Assembly: GCF_002163715.1 (NCBI RefSeq)
Contig: NZ_CP015698.1
Coordinates: 62,001-126,000, forward strand
Source of the DNA: Curvibacter sp. AEP1-3
GTDB taxonomy: Bacteria; Pseudomonadota; Gammaproteobacteria; Burkholderiales; Burkholderiaceae_C
Direction: 5' to 3'
DNA: 64,000 nucleotides
Positions 26,136 to 34,744 of the stretch are shown here, piece after piece. How positions within the stretch are numbered: the first letter of the stretch is position 1; each line of letters begins with the position of its first letter. A program made the position numbers and the translations under genes. The notes beneath the pieces are model-generated. The model had not been told where the DNA came from, searched no databases, and saw only the letters and a program-made list of their open reading frames with translations.

Positions 26136-26202
26136 TGTCCCTGTCCGTCCTTTTGTCCTAGTCGACATGTCCGTACATTTGTCTTCCACTGTCCGGTTGT
26201 CC
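26136..26202. repeat. Cluster of TGTCC motifs
   Basis: Six TGTCC pentamers occur in 67 bp (at 26136, 26142, 26154, 26168, 26190 and 26198), plus near-copies at 26180 and 26046-26050 type positions. They sit immediately after the primase stop codon. Irregular spacing of 6 to 22 bp argues against a simple tandem repeat. This could be a replication or regulatory site of the element. Confidence 0.45.
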
Positions 26203-26205
26203 GAT

Positions 26206-28125
26206 TTAACTGATCCACACATAACCGTCAAAGCAGCCCACCCGCTTTAACTCTAGTAGGCTCATACGTGCGCGGCTAAACGATCTTCGTTTCGAATCCT
26301 CTGTAGCACCTGCTTCAGTCATGCCTGACTTCATGCAGCCCAAACGCCAGCGTTCCTCATGGATAAGCCTTGTTCCTTGTTCCATCCGGGCTTCGCCAAT
26401 TTGTGCCCAATGGTCAAGAATTGCCTTGGGCGGAGTGATGCCCTCGAAATTGATAAGGTCCTCAAGAGTTCTTAACGCAGTTAGCGTGGCAGCGCCCAGC
26501 TTCTGCTTTTTCTTGTGTTGAACAATCCCTGCAGGCTCGACAACACAAGAGGTGAGGGTGTCACCGTAAGTGTCATGCCCCAAATCTTCGATATCTAAAA
26601 TGAAAGTGTGCGAACTTCCGTCCTCTCCGTCCTTTGACTTGGCGACTTTCCAGCTCCGGACGGAATCAGATCTAGATACCTCGATGGCGGAGTCCAACGC
26701 GGCGAACAATGAACTGTGTCCCCTTGCTCCCTTACTTGTGTCCTTACCGGTGTGGTGTACGAGAACGACGAGTCCATTTATTTCAGCTTGCAGATACTTC
26801 GCCGCCTCAAGGATTTCTCCCATGTCCTTTGAGCTGTTTTCGTCGGCGGTTGGTGCTGCCCTGTTTAGGGTGTCTATGAAAACAACGCTTTGCTTAATGG
26901 CAGCTGCAGCTAGGTCAGCCACATCCTGCCTGATTGATAGTTTGAAGGGCTCAAGCAGCATCTTGAGGGATGGGGGTAAGGGTCTGCCTCGTCTCTGGAC
27001 CCAGGCCTGAGCCCGTAGCTTGAATCCCGATTCGCCCTCCAACGCCGCATAGATCACTTCCCCATGCTCGACCCTCTTGTTGAACCAGAGCGACCCCTCT
27101 GCAATTGATGCGGCTAAATCAAAGCCGAGAAATGACTTCCCTGAACCGCTGGGACCATAAATTGCGGCAAGCCCCGTAGCAGGGAGGATTCCCTTCACCC
27201 TCCATTGAATCGGGGGCAGTGCAGCAAGCGCGACACCATCTAAAAGTTTGTATCGCCCAGGGTTACCGACTATCTCTGTGTATGTCGGTAATGAGTGCTG
27301 CGCTGGAGAGAACTTCCGGACGGCACTCTTCACCAGCTCGGGTATCTCATTGAATCGTGTCCTCCAGCGATCATCCTTTGGAGCCTCACTGCATTTCATA
27401 AGGGCACGTATGTAGTCTGTCGCAGCTTTTTCCTTTGTGCCATTTGCAATCATCGATGCAGCTATGTCTCTCAGGCTGTCGTGAAATACGTCCCCGCTAT
27501 GGACTCGACGCACGAGCTCTTCCATCCCGATAGATGCCGTAAGGTGCGTATCTGACTCCTTCAACGGTTTTAAGCGACTGTATTGAATCTTTTCTGCAAG
27601 TTCATGGAAACCCTCCAGCTCCATTAATGGCTCGTTCAGGAGGGTCTGACCTGTCAATGTCAGGTAGCGTCCGTTGCTATACAGCTCAAGATCTAACCCA
27701 TCGCATTTTCCCTTTGCCCCTTTGTTGAGTGGCTTAGAAATGCCAAATGCCCTTAAGCCTGTTCCAGATGGGGAAACCTCGATGTAACGGGCGTTCATAC
27801 TTGAGAGAAGTTCGATTGCGGCCGGCTCGGGTGTTCCCTCCTTGATGCAGTGATCGATATCAACACCCGAGATCCCGTCTCCATTCAGAACAAAACCTAG
27901 ACCTGTGTGGCCGTGTAGCTGATACGCCGCAGCAGCTTCCTCAAAGGTCCCCCACGTCGTGGGATCGGTCGAGCTGGCGTTTCTTTGAGGCGCTTTGGGG
28001 CAGCGAGGAACCTTGCGGGGCTTTTCATCTTTGCCGCCCTCTGCGGACCAAGTAACCCAGCGCGGTAGTGCCTTAAGTTCAGCCGGAAACTTGCTGATTA
28101 CCGGGGATAGAAACTGTGTACTCAT
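26206..28125 (-). CDS. Primase/RepA-like ATPase replication protein of the island
   Basis: A 639-residue two-part replication protein. The N-terminal 200 residues carry a primase-polymerase-like site: GLGFVLNGDGISGVDIDHC, then RYIEVSPSGTGLRAFG. This is the pattern of phage NrS-1-type and related plasmid primases. The C-terminal part is a RecA-like ATPase of the RepA/AAA_25 kind: AIYGPSGSGKSFLGFDLAAS (Walker A, about 325), SVVFIDTLNRAAPTAD (Walker B) and VVLVHHTGKDTSKGARGHSS. The start ATG overlaps the previous stop (ATGA). It suggests the element can replicate after excision. Confidence 0.88.
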   Translation of the reverse strand: MSTQFLSPVISKFPAELKALPRWVTWSAEGGKDEKPRKVPRCPKAPQRNASSTDPTTWGTFEEAAAAYQLHGHTGLGFVLNGDGISGVDIDHCIKEGTPEPAAIELLSSMNARYIEVSPSGTGLRAFGISKPLNKGAKGKCDGLDLELYSNGRYLTLTGQTLLNEPLMELEGFHELAEKIQYSRLKPLKESDTHLTASIGMEELVRRVHSGDVFHDSLRDIAASMIANGTKEKAATDYIRALMKCSEAPKDDRWRTRFNEIPELVKSAVRKFSPAQHSLPTYTEIVGNPGRYKLLDGVALAALPPIQWRVKGILPATGLAAIYGPSGSGKSFLGFDLAASIAEGSLWFNKRVEHGEVIYAALEGESGFKLRAQAWVQRRGRPLPPSLKMLLEPFKLSIRQDVADLAAAAIKQSVVFIDTLNRAAPTADENSSKDMGEILEAAKYLQAEINGLVVLVHHTGKDTSKGARGHSSLFAALDSAIEVSRSDSVRSWKVAKSKDGEDGSSHTFILDIEDLGHDTYGDTLTSCVVEPAGIVQHKKKQKLGAATLTALRTLEDLINFEGITPPKAILDHWAQIGEARMEQGTRLIHEERWRLGCMKSGMTEAGATEDSKRRSFSRARMSLLELKRVGCFDGYVWIS

Positions 28126-28547
28126 TTTGAAAGCACCACAGAAATGGCAGGTGCACGGGACCAGGTACGGTCCTGTTCACTATGGCTTCCATCCCAAATA
28201 CTGTCTCGCCATTTCCTTATCTGTGCAGCGGCTTCGCTGAACGCCTCCGCTTCCGCCTCAGTACTGAGAGCTTCAATTGCTGCAGTTAGTCCCGCAAGGT
28301 ATCCATTTCGAAAGAAAACCTCGTTACCGTAGTCTCTGTCCAGCAGTTGCAGCTCTGTGCAATAGATTGGTTTTTGCCCATGTGCTTGAAGCAACTCCCT
28401 CCGTCGAGCGAGTAGACGACGCTCTCGAATAGCGGTGAATACGAGTTCAACCTGCTCAGCGCGCAGTTCTTTTTGGGGAAAGGGGTCCAGTTCAATAGTT
28501 CGCAGTATCTCGAGAAAGGTGCTGCTATGGGTTGTACGCGTATTCAC
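28122..28547 (-). CDS. Hypothetical protein in the island replication operon
   Basis: A 141-residue, largely helical protein (RAEQVELVFTAIRERRLLARR, ALSTEAEAEAFSEAAAQIRK). It has no signal peptide. Its stop overlaps the primase start by four bases, and its own ATG overlaps the stop of the AlpA-like gene in the same way, so all three are tightly coupled. This position suggests a role in replication or its control, but no family is recognised. Confidence 0.7.
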   Translation of the reverse strand: MNTRTTHSSTFLEILRTIELDPFPQKELRAEQVELVFTAIRERRLLARRRELLQAHGQKPIYCTELQLLDRDYGNEVFFRNGYLAGLTAAIEALSTEAEAEAFSEAAAQIRKWRDSIWDGSHSEQDRTWSRAPAISVVLSK

Positions 28548-28795
28548 AGCAGGTCCTTTCCGGAGCTTCGGCTTCCGCTAGTCCTCGCTTCGAGAAACTT
28601 GACGACCGCCGGGCGGGGGTAAAGGTAATTTTTACCTAGTCGCACGTAAGCTGGACCTGTGCCACGCTTCCGCCAGGCCACTAGAGTGCTCTCAGTGGTG
28701 CCGCTAAGGTCCTGAAAGTCTTCCTCGATAAAGCAGTCGAGGCTTGCCGCCATCTCCCTGCGTATCGCCCTGTCTTGTCCTGGTGTTCTGCTCAC
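28544..28795 (-). CDS. AlpA-like helix-turn-helix regulator/excisionase
   Basis: I choose the GTG at 28795 because it has the best ribosome binding site (GAAAGGACGG, five bases before the start). This gives 83 residues. The fold is a MerR/AlpA-type winged helix: CFIEEDFQDLSGTTESTLVA, WRKRGTGPAYVRLG, YLYPRPAVVKFLEAR. Proteins of this type serve as excisionases or activators of integrase genes in prophages and islands. A longer frame from 28903 and an ATG at 28753 are alternatives. The stop overlaps the next start (ATGA). Confidence 0.8.
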   Translation of the reverse strand: MSRTPGQDRAIRREMAASLDCFIEEDFQDLSGTTESTLVAWRKRGTGPAYVRLGKNYLYPRPAVVKFLEARTSGSRSSGKDLL

Positions 28796-28865
28796 GTTTG
28801 CCGTCCTTTCAAAGTGTGATGCTGTGGTGTGCATCCAGGACGTAGTGGAATAAAAACAGAGGAAA

Positions 28866-29375
28866 CTAGGTTTCCGAAACCTCCCCAGGTTTAGGTTTGA
28901 CAACTAGTCGATCGATCAGCTTTCCTATTTCAAATGCATCGAGGTGACTGTATTTCGAAGGATCGTAATCTTCAAAAACGGTGATTTGGGGAGGCGCTTT
29001 TCCTCTCATCGCTGACTCAATGACAGACTTTCGATCGATACCAAAGTCGAAAAGACATTGAGCGAAGTTCCTAAGTTCATCATGTAGATCCTCCCTACCG
29101 GTAAGACCCAATGCCTTCACGATCTCCGCATCCCTACCCCTTTCAGCTGATTGCCTGTTTGCTTCAAGGATTTTCTCTGCGACTTTTTGAATCCACGCCA
29201 GAGTACTGAGATCGAGCCGCTTTTCAGAGTTGGCAATCCGTGCCCACATTCTTATGGAGGCGTGGCGATCACCATCTAATGCTCTTTGTGCCTGGTAGTC
29301 GGATCCGAATTCTTCTATGAAATCTCCCTCGGCGATGTCGAGTTGATGCCTCGCTTTGGGTGGTTCGTTTGTCAT
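28866..29375 (-). CDS. Hypothetical protein next to the integrase
   Basis: A 169-residue acidic, helical protein (KARHQLDIAEGDFIEEFG, SIRMWARIANSEKRLD, LHDELRNFAQCLFDFGIDRK). It has no membrane segment or signal peptide. It starts 57 bp after the integrase stop on the same strand and is followed 70 bp later by the AlpA-like gene. The family is not recognised. The position is typical of small element-maintenance genes. Confidence 0.65.
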   Translation of the reverse strand: MTNEPPKARHQLDIAEGDFIEEFGSDYQAQRALDGDRHASIRMWARIANSEKRLDLSTLAWIQKVAEKILEANRQSAERGRDAEIVKALGLTGREDLHDELRNFAQCLFDFGIDRKSVIESAMRGKAPPQITVFEDYDPSKYSHLDAFEIGKLIDRLVVKPKPGEVSET

Positions 29376-29432
29376 GAATAGGCCGCCGGTGGAGGAAGTT
29401 CCAAACTTGATAAATAGGGAGACTGCTATCGA

Positions 29433-30557
29433 TCAGGGTTTCGGTTTTGAATTGCTTCTGCTGTTGAGCTCACGAACACCGGGTGGCGGGATGATGTCCG
29501 AGCCCCGGTTAGCCGATAACTTGCTGACAGTCTCGTGGACGTCGGCGGCTTTGATCGATGTGTACCTGCGCAACATTGTCCACGTCTTATGTCCGGTCAT
29601 AAGTGCAACGCGTGGTATGTCCAGCCCCATGCGAAAGAAAGAGGCGGTGGCTCTATGTCTGAGGTCATGAAAATGCAAATCAAAGATAGGCGGGGCAACT
29701 TTTTTGCATGCTCTAGTGAATGCAGTCGAAACGCTACTTTCGTCATAAGGGAACAGGTAGCCTGATACTTTTTCTTCGATTAACGGTTCCAAAATCGCCC
29801 AAGCTGCTGGGAGTAGGGGGACCGTTTGATGATTCCCCTGTTTAATCCTGGGATCCTTGCGGTCTCTGATAACAATCGTCTTCTCTTCAAAATTAATATC
29901 TTCGATTTCTAGGCGACAAATTTCACCCTGACGCATGCCAGTCGCTATTGCAAACTTACATAGCGTGGGCATCGGAATTTTTTGTCTAGGGTTGCTATCC
30001 CAGTAGCTATACAAACGGGACAGCTCTTCATCGCTCGGCTCCCGATCTCTTTCGTTACTACGAGTTTTCAGTCCTCTGTGGACAAGGCTGGCACGTGCTT
30101 CGAGTGCGAGTCGCTCAGAGATATCTAGTTGGCGAGCGTGGCGAGCCCATTTGAGGACCTGGCTGAGGTGGCTGAGGTCGCCTGCTATGGTCACACCACC
30201 GGCCCCATCTTTTTCTCGGCGATCGATAAAGTCCCTAAGTAGCACCGAATTTAAATTGACAAGCTTTGCTGTACCAATCTCGCGCTTGAGCATGTTTAGT
30301 GTTGCGGCCTTGGTCTTGCCGTAAGGGATCTTGATTGATTCGGTATACCTGTCGATGAGATCGGACACGGTAGAACCTTGGGGAATGGGGATTAATCCGC
30401 TGGCTGAGATGTGTTTGGCCTGCGACTCAACACCTGCAGCCCAATCCTTTGCTTCCCGTTTGGTGTTGAACGTAGCGTTCCGATACAAGCCTGCTCTTCT
30501 TACCTGTGCTCGCCACTTGCCGCTAGGTAGCTGCGAAAATGCTGCCATCGTGTGCAA
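29433..30557 (-). CDS. Tyrosine recombinase (integrase) of the dusA-targeting type
   Basis: A 374-residue phage-type integrase. The N-terminus (SQLPSGKWRAQVRRAGLYRN, FNTKREAKDWAAGVE) is the arm-binding AP2-like domain. A SAM-like core-binding domain follows. The catalytic domain has all key residues: ATGMRQGEICRLE (Arg), HFHDLRHRATASFF (H-x-x-R), TGHKTWTMLRRYTS (His and the Tyr nucleophile). It is transcribed away from dusA and its start is 138 bp from the dusA start, the arrangement known for elements that integrate into the 5' end of dusA. The start may be ATG 30557 or ATG 30548. Confidence 0.95.
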   Translation of the reverse strand: MHTMAAFSQLPSGKWRAQVRRAGLYRNATFNTKREAKDWAAGVESQAKHISASGLIPIPQGSTVSDLIDRYTESIKIPYGKTKAATLNMLKREIGTAKLVNLNSVLLRDFIDRREKDGAGGVTIAGDLSHLSQVLKWARHARQLDISERLALEARASLVHRGLKTRSNERDREPSDEELSRLYSYWDSNPRQKIPMPTLCKFAIATGMRQGEICRLEIEDINFEEKTIVIRDRKDPRIKQGNHQTVPLLPAAWAILEPLIEEKVSGYLFPYDESSVSTAFTRACKKVAPPIFDLHFHDLRHRATASFFRMGLDIPRVALMTGHKTWTMLRRYTSIKAADVHETVSKLSANRGSDIIPPPGVRELNSRSNSKPKP

Positions 30558-30605
30558 TCCGTGTGTTTCAAGAGATGCACAGATTATTCACTTTTTCGTT
30601 ACCTC

Positions 30606-30634
30606 GTGTGCACGTCATGTGCACTATTTGCACA
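30606..30634. promoter_or_regulatory. TGTGCAC repeats upstream of integrase and dusA
   Basis: GTGTGCAC (30606), ATGTGCAC (30617) and TTTGCAC (30627) lie in 29 bp, and further TGTGCA and ATGCAC copies lie at 30551 and 30575. Their location between the integrase and the att core suits integrase arm-type sites or an operator for the integrase promoter. Confidence 0.45.
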
Positions 30635-30694
30635 TAGATGACTAATTTGCTATCAGTATTAGAGCAACAAAGCCATATAAATAATGGATTTTTG

Positions 30695-31675
30695 ATGCAT
30701 AGGCTTAGTGTTGCTCCGATGATGGATTGGACTGATCGCCACTGTCGCTATTTCCACCGCCTATTGAGCCGCCATGCGCTGCTTTACACCGAGATGGTGA
30801 CCACCGGTGCACTCATCCATGGCGATGTGCCGCGCCATTTGCGCTTTAACGCTGAAGAACACCCCGTGGCCTTGCAGCTGGGCGGGAGCGAGCCTGCCGA
30901 TTTGGCGCGTGCTGCCAAGCTGGGCCAGGAGTGGGGTTATGACGAGATCAACATCAACTGCGGCTGCCCGTCCGAGCGGGTGCAGCGCGGCGCATTTGGC
31001 GCCTGTCTGATGAATGAAGCACCGCTGGTAGCGGACTGCGTGAAGGCCATGGTGGATGCGGTGGATGTGCCAGTCACCGTGAAGCACCGCATCGGGATCG
31101 ACAAGGAAGAAAGCTACGGTTTTGTGCGCGACTTTGTGGGTACCGTGGCCGATGCAGGTTGCACCGTGTTCATTGCCCACGCGCGCAACGCGTGGCTCAA
31201 GGGCCTGAGCCCCAAAGAGAACCGCGAAATCCCGCCCCTGCGCTACGAGCTGGTGTACCAGCTCAAAAAAGACTTTCCGCACCTCACCATTGCCATCAAC
31301 GGTGGCATTACCAAAACAGCCGAAGTGGCGGGCCACTTGGAGCACGTAGACGGTGTGATGCTGGGGCGCGAGGCCTACCACAACCCCTGGTGGTTGGCCG
31401 AGTGGGACAGCGCGTTTTACGGCGCCCCCGAGCGGGAAATCACCCGCGAAATGGTGGAAGCGCAGATGGTGGACTACATGGAGCGTGAGGCCGCGCAACA
31501 CGGCACCCATTGGTACAGCATTGCGCGCCACATGCTGGGTTTGCGCCACGGCTTGCCCGGTGCCCGGCGCTGGCGGCAGGTCTGGACCGATCACCGCCTC
31601 AAGCACCTGAGTGCTCGCGAGGTGATGGCCCTGGCCCACGATTCCGAGTCAAATCGGGCTCTGGCGCCCGTCTGA
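30695..31675 (+). CDS. dusA: tRNA-dihydrouridine synthase A
   Basis: From ATG 30695 the protein has 326 residues. It is an FMN enzyme that reduces uridines in the D-loop of tRNA. Motifs: LSVAPMMDWTDRHCRYFHRL at the N-terminus, TEMVTTGALIHGD, ALQLGGSEP, ININCGCPSERVQ with the catalytic Cys, TVKHRIGID and INGGITKT. The first ~25 codons have AT-richer usage (e.g. GTTGCTCCG) than the rest, as expected if the integrated element replaced the native 5' end while keeping the protein intact. The open frame upstream to 30638 belongs to the element. Confidence 0.95.
   Translation: MHRLSVAPMMDWTDRHCRYFHRLLSRHALLYTEMVTTGALIHGDVPRHLRFNAEEHPVALQLGGSEPADLARAAKLGQEWGYDEININCGCPSERVQRGAFGACLMNEAPLVADCVKAMVDAVDVPVTVKHRIGIDKEESYGFVRDFVGTVADAGCTVFIAHARNAWLKGLSPKENREIPPLRYELVYQLKKDFPHLTIAINGGITKTAEVAGHLEHVDGVMLGREAYHNPWWLAEWDSAFYGAPEREITREMVEAQMVDYMEREAAQHGTHWYSIARHMLGLRHGLPGARRWRQVWTDHRLKHLSAREVMALAHDSESNRALAPV
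30709..30741 (+). other. Probable attachment site (att) core within dusA
   Basis: The bases encoding VAPMMDWTD (around CCGATGATGGATTGGACTGA) are the region used by dusA-specific integrases. The integrase gene lies immediately upstream, and base composition changes within about 50 bp downstream. The partner att copy is not found in this window, so the exact crossover cannot be set. Confidence 0.6.
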
Positions 31676-31691
31676 TATGCGCGGGGCGCTA

Positions 31692-32213
31692 CTAATTCAG
31701 TAGCGTCTCGGCTACTTCCATGGGTTGGGTGCCTGCCAGGATGGACTTGGCCCGCGCCACCTCGTCGTCGCTGCCGTGCACCATCAGCACGTATTTGTCG
31801 GCCTTGAGGGCCGTCTCGTACATGATGACCTGGTCCTTGGGCACGCCCAGCTCGCTCAGGGCTGCACCCACGGCCGACAGGCCTCCCACCAGCACCGCCC
31901 CCTCGAGCGCGCTGATGACGACAGACACCACGGGCCCGGCCATGGCCACCATGCCCAGGGGGGGCAACAAAAAGACGGCGGGCGCCATCAGGATGCCCCA
32001 CATGCTGCCCCAAAAAGCGCCGGTGCTGCCCCATGCGCGGATCTTGTCGCCGGTGCTGTAAAAGCCCACCGGGTGTTCTTCGCTGTGGTAACCCTTGCCG
32101 ATGAGCGAAAGTTTCCTTACGTCAAAGCCGAACTTCTTGAGGGTCTGGATAGCGGCTTCTGCCTCCTGGTGGGAATTGCAGATGGACACCGAGGCGTTGG
32201 TATGCGCTTGCAT
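31692..32213 (-). CDS. General stress protein of the YflT/17M type
   Basis: From the ATG at 32213 (GAGG ribosome binding site six bases upstream) the protein has 173 residues. It begins with a ferredoxin-like half (EAEAAIQTLKKFGFDVRKL, SLIGKGYHSEEHPVGFYSTG). A glycine-rich hydrophobic hairpin follows (AFWGSMWGILMAPAVFLLPP and MVAMAGPVVSVVISALEG), then VLVGGLSAVGAALSELGVPK. This layout is common in proteins annotated as general stress protein or DUF1269-like. The hydrophobic centre probably associates with membrane. It follows the BON-domain gene closely and is probably cotranscribed with it. Confidence 0.8.
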   Translation of the reverse strand: MQAHTNASVSICNSHQEAEAAIQTLKKFGFDVRKLSLIGKGYHSEEHPVGFYSTGDKIRAWGSTGAFWGSMWGILMAPAVFLLPPLGMVAMAGPVVSVVISALEGAVLVGGLSAVGAALSELGVPKDQVIMYETALKADKYVLMVHGSDDEVARAKSILAGTQPMEVAETLLN

Positions 32214-32221
32214 GGCGGGCC

Positions 32222-32875
32222 TCAAAACGTCATGGTCATTTTGTCGACCACGCTGGTCACGCCGGGCGTGCTCCAGGCGGCTTCTTTGGCGGTGTCCCGC
32301 TCGGTCCAGTTGCTTACATTGCCGGTCAGGGTGAGGGTGCTGCCGTCAATGTCGATGTTGATCTTGCCGGCGTCCGTGTGGGCGCGGCGTACCAGGGCGG
32401 CTTCAATGTCGGCCTTGGCCGCGCTGAGCTTGGTGCCGGGCTGCAAGATGATCTGGTTGGAAACACCATTCACGCCCATCAGGTAGCGCACCGCCACAGC
32501 GGCGGCCAGTTTTTGGAACTGCCATTCGGTTTGGCCGGTCAATGTGATCCAGCCTTTTTCGACGGTGACGTTTACCTTGTTGCCCAGCGGGGTGGACATC
32601 CATTGCAGCGCATTCTTGGCGGAGTTGGCAATGTCGCTGTCGTTGCGGATGCCGCTGGAGGCCAGCTTCACATCAATTTCTACCGCCAGAGCGCGCACGC
32701 CCATCACGCGGCGGGCGGCTTTTTCGGCGTGGTATTTCTCCTGGTAGGTCATCACATGGCCGGCCAGGGTGACGACGCCGTCTTTGGCCTCCACACCGAT
32801 ATTTTCGGCGTGAACCGATGGCTCCCAGTGGAGTTCGGCCAGGACGTCTTGTTGGAGTTGGAGATCAGTTTTCAT
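32222..32875 (-). CDS. Triple BON-domain protein
   Basis: A 217-residue protein made of three BON domains of about 65 residues each (VKDGVVTLAGHVMTYQEKYH, VEKGWITLTGQTEWQFQKLA, IDGSTLTLTGNVSNWTERDT). Each repeats the alpha-beta pattern with the G-x-V-x-L-x-G core. BON proteins such as OsmY bind membranes or phospholipid and respond to osmotic or envelope stress. No signal peptide is visible here, which is common in this triple-BON group and suggests a cytoplasmic location. It is upstream of the stress protein on the same strand. Confidence 0.9.
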   Translation of the reverse strand: MKTDLQLQQDVLAELHWEPSVHAENIGVEAKDGVVTLAGHVMTYQEKYHAEKAARRVMGVRALAVEIDVKLASSGIRNDSDIANSAKNALQWMSTPLGNKVNVTVEKGWITLTGQTEWQFQKLAAAVAVRYLMGVNGVSNQIILQPGTKLSAAKADIEAALVRRAHTDAGKINIDIDGSTLTLTGNVSNWTERDTAKEAAWSTPGVTSVVDKMTMTF

Positions 32876-32921
32876 TGTGTGTCTTTCAAGAAGGGGTGAG
32901 GGGGATGTACGGACTGCGGTG

Positions 32922-33557
32922 TCAGTAGTGGTAGCGCAGGCCGAGCTTGGTGGCGCTGATGCGGTCGGTGCTGCTGCCGGGGAACTTCATGGTGTGTTCC
33001 TCGTACATCAGCACGCCGGACCATTGGGCTGCCAACTGCAGCTCCACGCCCACGCCGTAGCTCCAGCCAAAATCGCGCTCACTGCCGGACTGCACTCCGG
33101 AGGTGGGCGCGCTGGAGACGTCGGTGCGGCCATAAGTGGTGCCTACTTTGCCCAGCAGATTCCACGCAGGGTTGAGTGGCATGCGGCCGATCAGGCTCAG
33201 GTTGATGCCGTCCGCCGTGGTGCGGCCGCCGGCGCGGTTGACCGAGCCGAAGTCGGTGTAGCCCGCTTCCAGTCCCCAGTTGGGGCTGAACATGTAGTTA
33301 CCCATGCTGATGCTGTAAGCGGTGGCGCGCTGGTCGCTGCTGAAAATGCCAAAGCCGTTGCTGGGCTTGGAGAAGTCGGAAGAGCCGACGCTCAGGTCCA
33401 CATAGCCCGGGCTGTAGGCGTAGCCGGGGGTGGGCGCCATCTGGGCAGCGGCAGGGGCCATGGCAAACGGGGCGGCGAGGCACAGAGCCAAGCCCGCCAA
33501 AGTAGCACCGCGGGTGCGCTGGATGCGAGGGGAACCGGTAGGGAAGGGGGATTGCAT
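32922..33557 (-). CDS. Small outer-membrane beta-barrel protein
   Basis: From ATG 33557 the protein has 211 residues. A signal peptide with an Ala-rich h-region (ATLAGLALCLAAPFAMAPAA) ends near AAAQ. The mature part alternates polar and aromatic residues in short strands (YVDLSVGSSDF, ISMGNYMFSPNWGLEAGYTD, LSLIGRMPL, GVGVELQLAAQW, LMYEEHTMKF) and ends in GLRYHY, a C-terminal aromatic suitable for Bam recognition. It fits the eight-stranded OmpA/OmpW-like porin group. It lies upstream of the BON-stress pair, so all three may respond to envelope stress. Confidence 0.85.
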   Translation of the reverse strand: MQSPFPTGSPRIQRTRGATLAGLALCLAAPFAMAPAAAQMAPTPGYAYSPGYVDLSVGSSDFSKPSNGFGIFSSDQRATAYSISMGNYMFSPNWGLEAGYTDFGSVNRAGGRTTADGINLSLIGRMPLNPAWNLLGKVGTTYGRTDVSSAPTSGVQSGSERDFGWSYGVGVELQLAAQWSGVLMYEEHTMKFPGSSTDRISATKLGLRYHY

Positions 33558-33776
33558 GGTGAGCAGCCTTTGAGAGAAGAAAAGAACCGGATCACTCCGG
33601 GAGACAGCCCCACTGTGGGCGCCTTGCTCGCCGCCATCTGTGCGCAAGCGCGCCTAGCCGGCATGCGGGGCACACATCGACACCCGCGTGACAGGCGCCT
33701 TCACTACGTTGCGGCACCATATAGACCTGAGTTATCAGCCTGTAAGCCAAACAGGTATATGGCGCGCAGAATATGC

Positions 33777-33800
33777 GCGAGCAGCTATCAAAAGAGGAGC
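33777..33800. repeat. Copy of the dispersed AGCTAT dyad element (partial)
   Basis: GCGAGCAGCTATCAAAAGAG matches the left half of the full dyad at 51479-51501. The right half is replaced by the ribosome binding site of the next gene. Confidence 0.45.
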
Positions 33801-33808
33801 AATATTGC

Positions 33809-34636
33809 ATGCCAGACACACAGCACCACACCGCCCCTGCCAGTGCGACCGCCGCCTACACCGCGTTGGGCGGCAACTTTTTTCGCGCCTCTGAACTCAC
33901 CCGTGGCCCCTGGCACCCGCAGCAGCAACACGCCGGCCCGCCCATCGCGCTGGTCAGCCATGCGCTGGAGGCTGCAGCACAAGCCCATGGTTTGCAACAC
34001 CTGGCCCGACTCACGGCCAACTTGCTTCGCCCGGTGCCGATTGCAGACATTGAAGTGCGCGTGCAGGAAGACTACGTGGGCCGCAATGCAGGCCATTTCT
34101 CGGCAGTGGCGTTGGCCGATGGCAAAGAGCTGATTCGCGCCACCGCACTGTTCCAGCGTGAAGATGACGTGGGCTTGCCCGATGGCCTGCCCGGGCACCC
34201 TTTGCCCCAGGCGCCCAAGACCCCGGATGCCTCACCCGTGCAGCGCTTTCCCTTTGCACACCATGAGTTGGGCTACCCCGATCTGGTGGAGACGCGCATC
34301 GCCCAAGGGCGCATGTTTGCCGGCCCCAGTGCGGTTTGGTTCCGCATGAGCCATCCTCTGTTGCAAGGGCAGCTGCCCAGCCCGTACCAACGCGTGGCGG
34401 TGGCGGCCGACTCGGGCAACGGCATCAGCGCGATTCTGGATTTGTCCACCCACGTGTTTGTGAACTCCGACCTCACCATCAACCTGCTGCGCAAGCCGGT
34501 CGGCGAGTGGGTGTGCCTGGATGCCCGCACCCATTTGTCCAGCCACGGCGGGGGGCTGGCCGAGTCGTCGCTGTATGACGAGCAGGGTTTGATCGGGCGG
34601 GCAACACAGAGTTTGTTTGTGCGCAAGCGGGCTTAG
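33809..34636 (+). CDS. Acyl-CoA thioesterase-like double hot-dog protein
   Basis: From ATG 33809 (ribosome binding site GAGGAG) the protein has 275 residues. It has two hot-dog halves. The first has GPWHPQQQHAGPPIALVSHA, RLTANLLRPVPIADIEV and VQEDYVGRNAG. The second has SPYQRVAVAADSGNGISAIL, THVFVNSDLTINLLRKPVGEW and GGLAESSLYDEQGLIGRATQ. The pattern of G-G/P-P, R-x-x-V-P and Y/D-x-x-G-x-x-x-x-x-x-L is that of the TesB-like 4HBT_3 family. The substrate is unknown. It stands alone between the barrel gene and a secreted protein. Confidence 0.85.
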   Translation: MPDTQHHTAPASATAAYTALGGNFFRASELTRGPWHPQQQHAGPPIALVSHALEAAAQAHGLQHLARLTANLLRPVPIADIEVRVQEDYVGRNAGHFSAVALADGKELIRATALFQREDDVGLPDGLPGHPLPQAPKTPDASPVQRFPFAHHELGYPDLVETRIAQGRMFAGPSAVWFRMSHPLLQGQLPSPYQRVAVAADSGNGISAILDLSTHVFVNSDLTINLLRKPVGEWVCLDARTHLSSHGGGLAESSLYDEQGLIGRATQSLFVRKRA

Positions 34637-34744
34637 AAATATTGTTTGTTTTAAATAAATAGTTAATTCGGTTTATATGTTTTAAAATCGCATAAACGTC
34701 ATCCCCAAAAACGTTGCGGGCATGCGTGTTTCAAGGAGCAAGGC

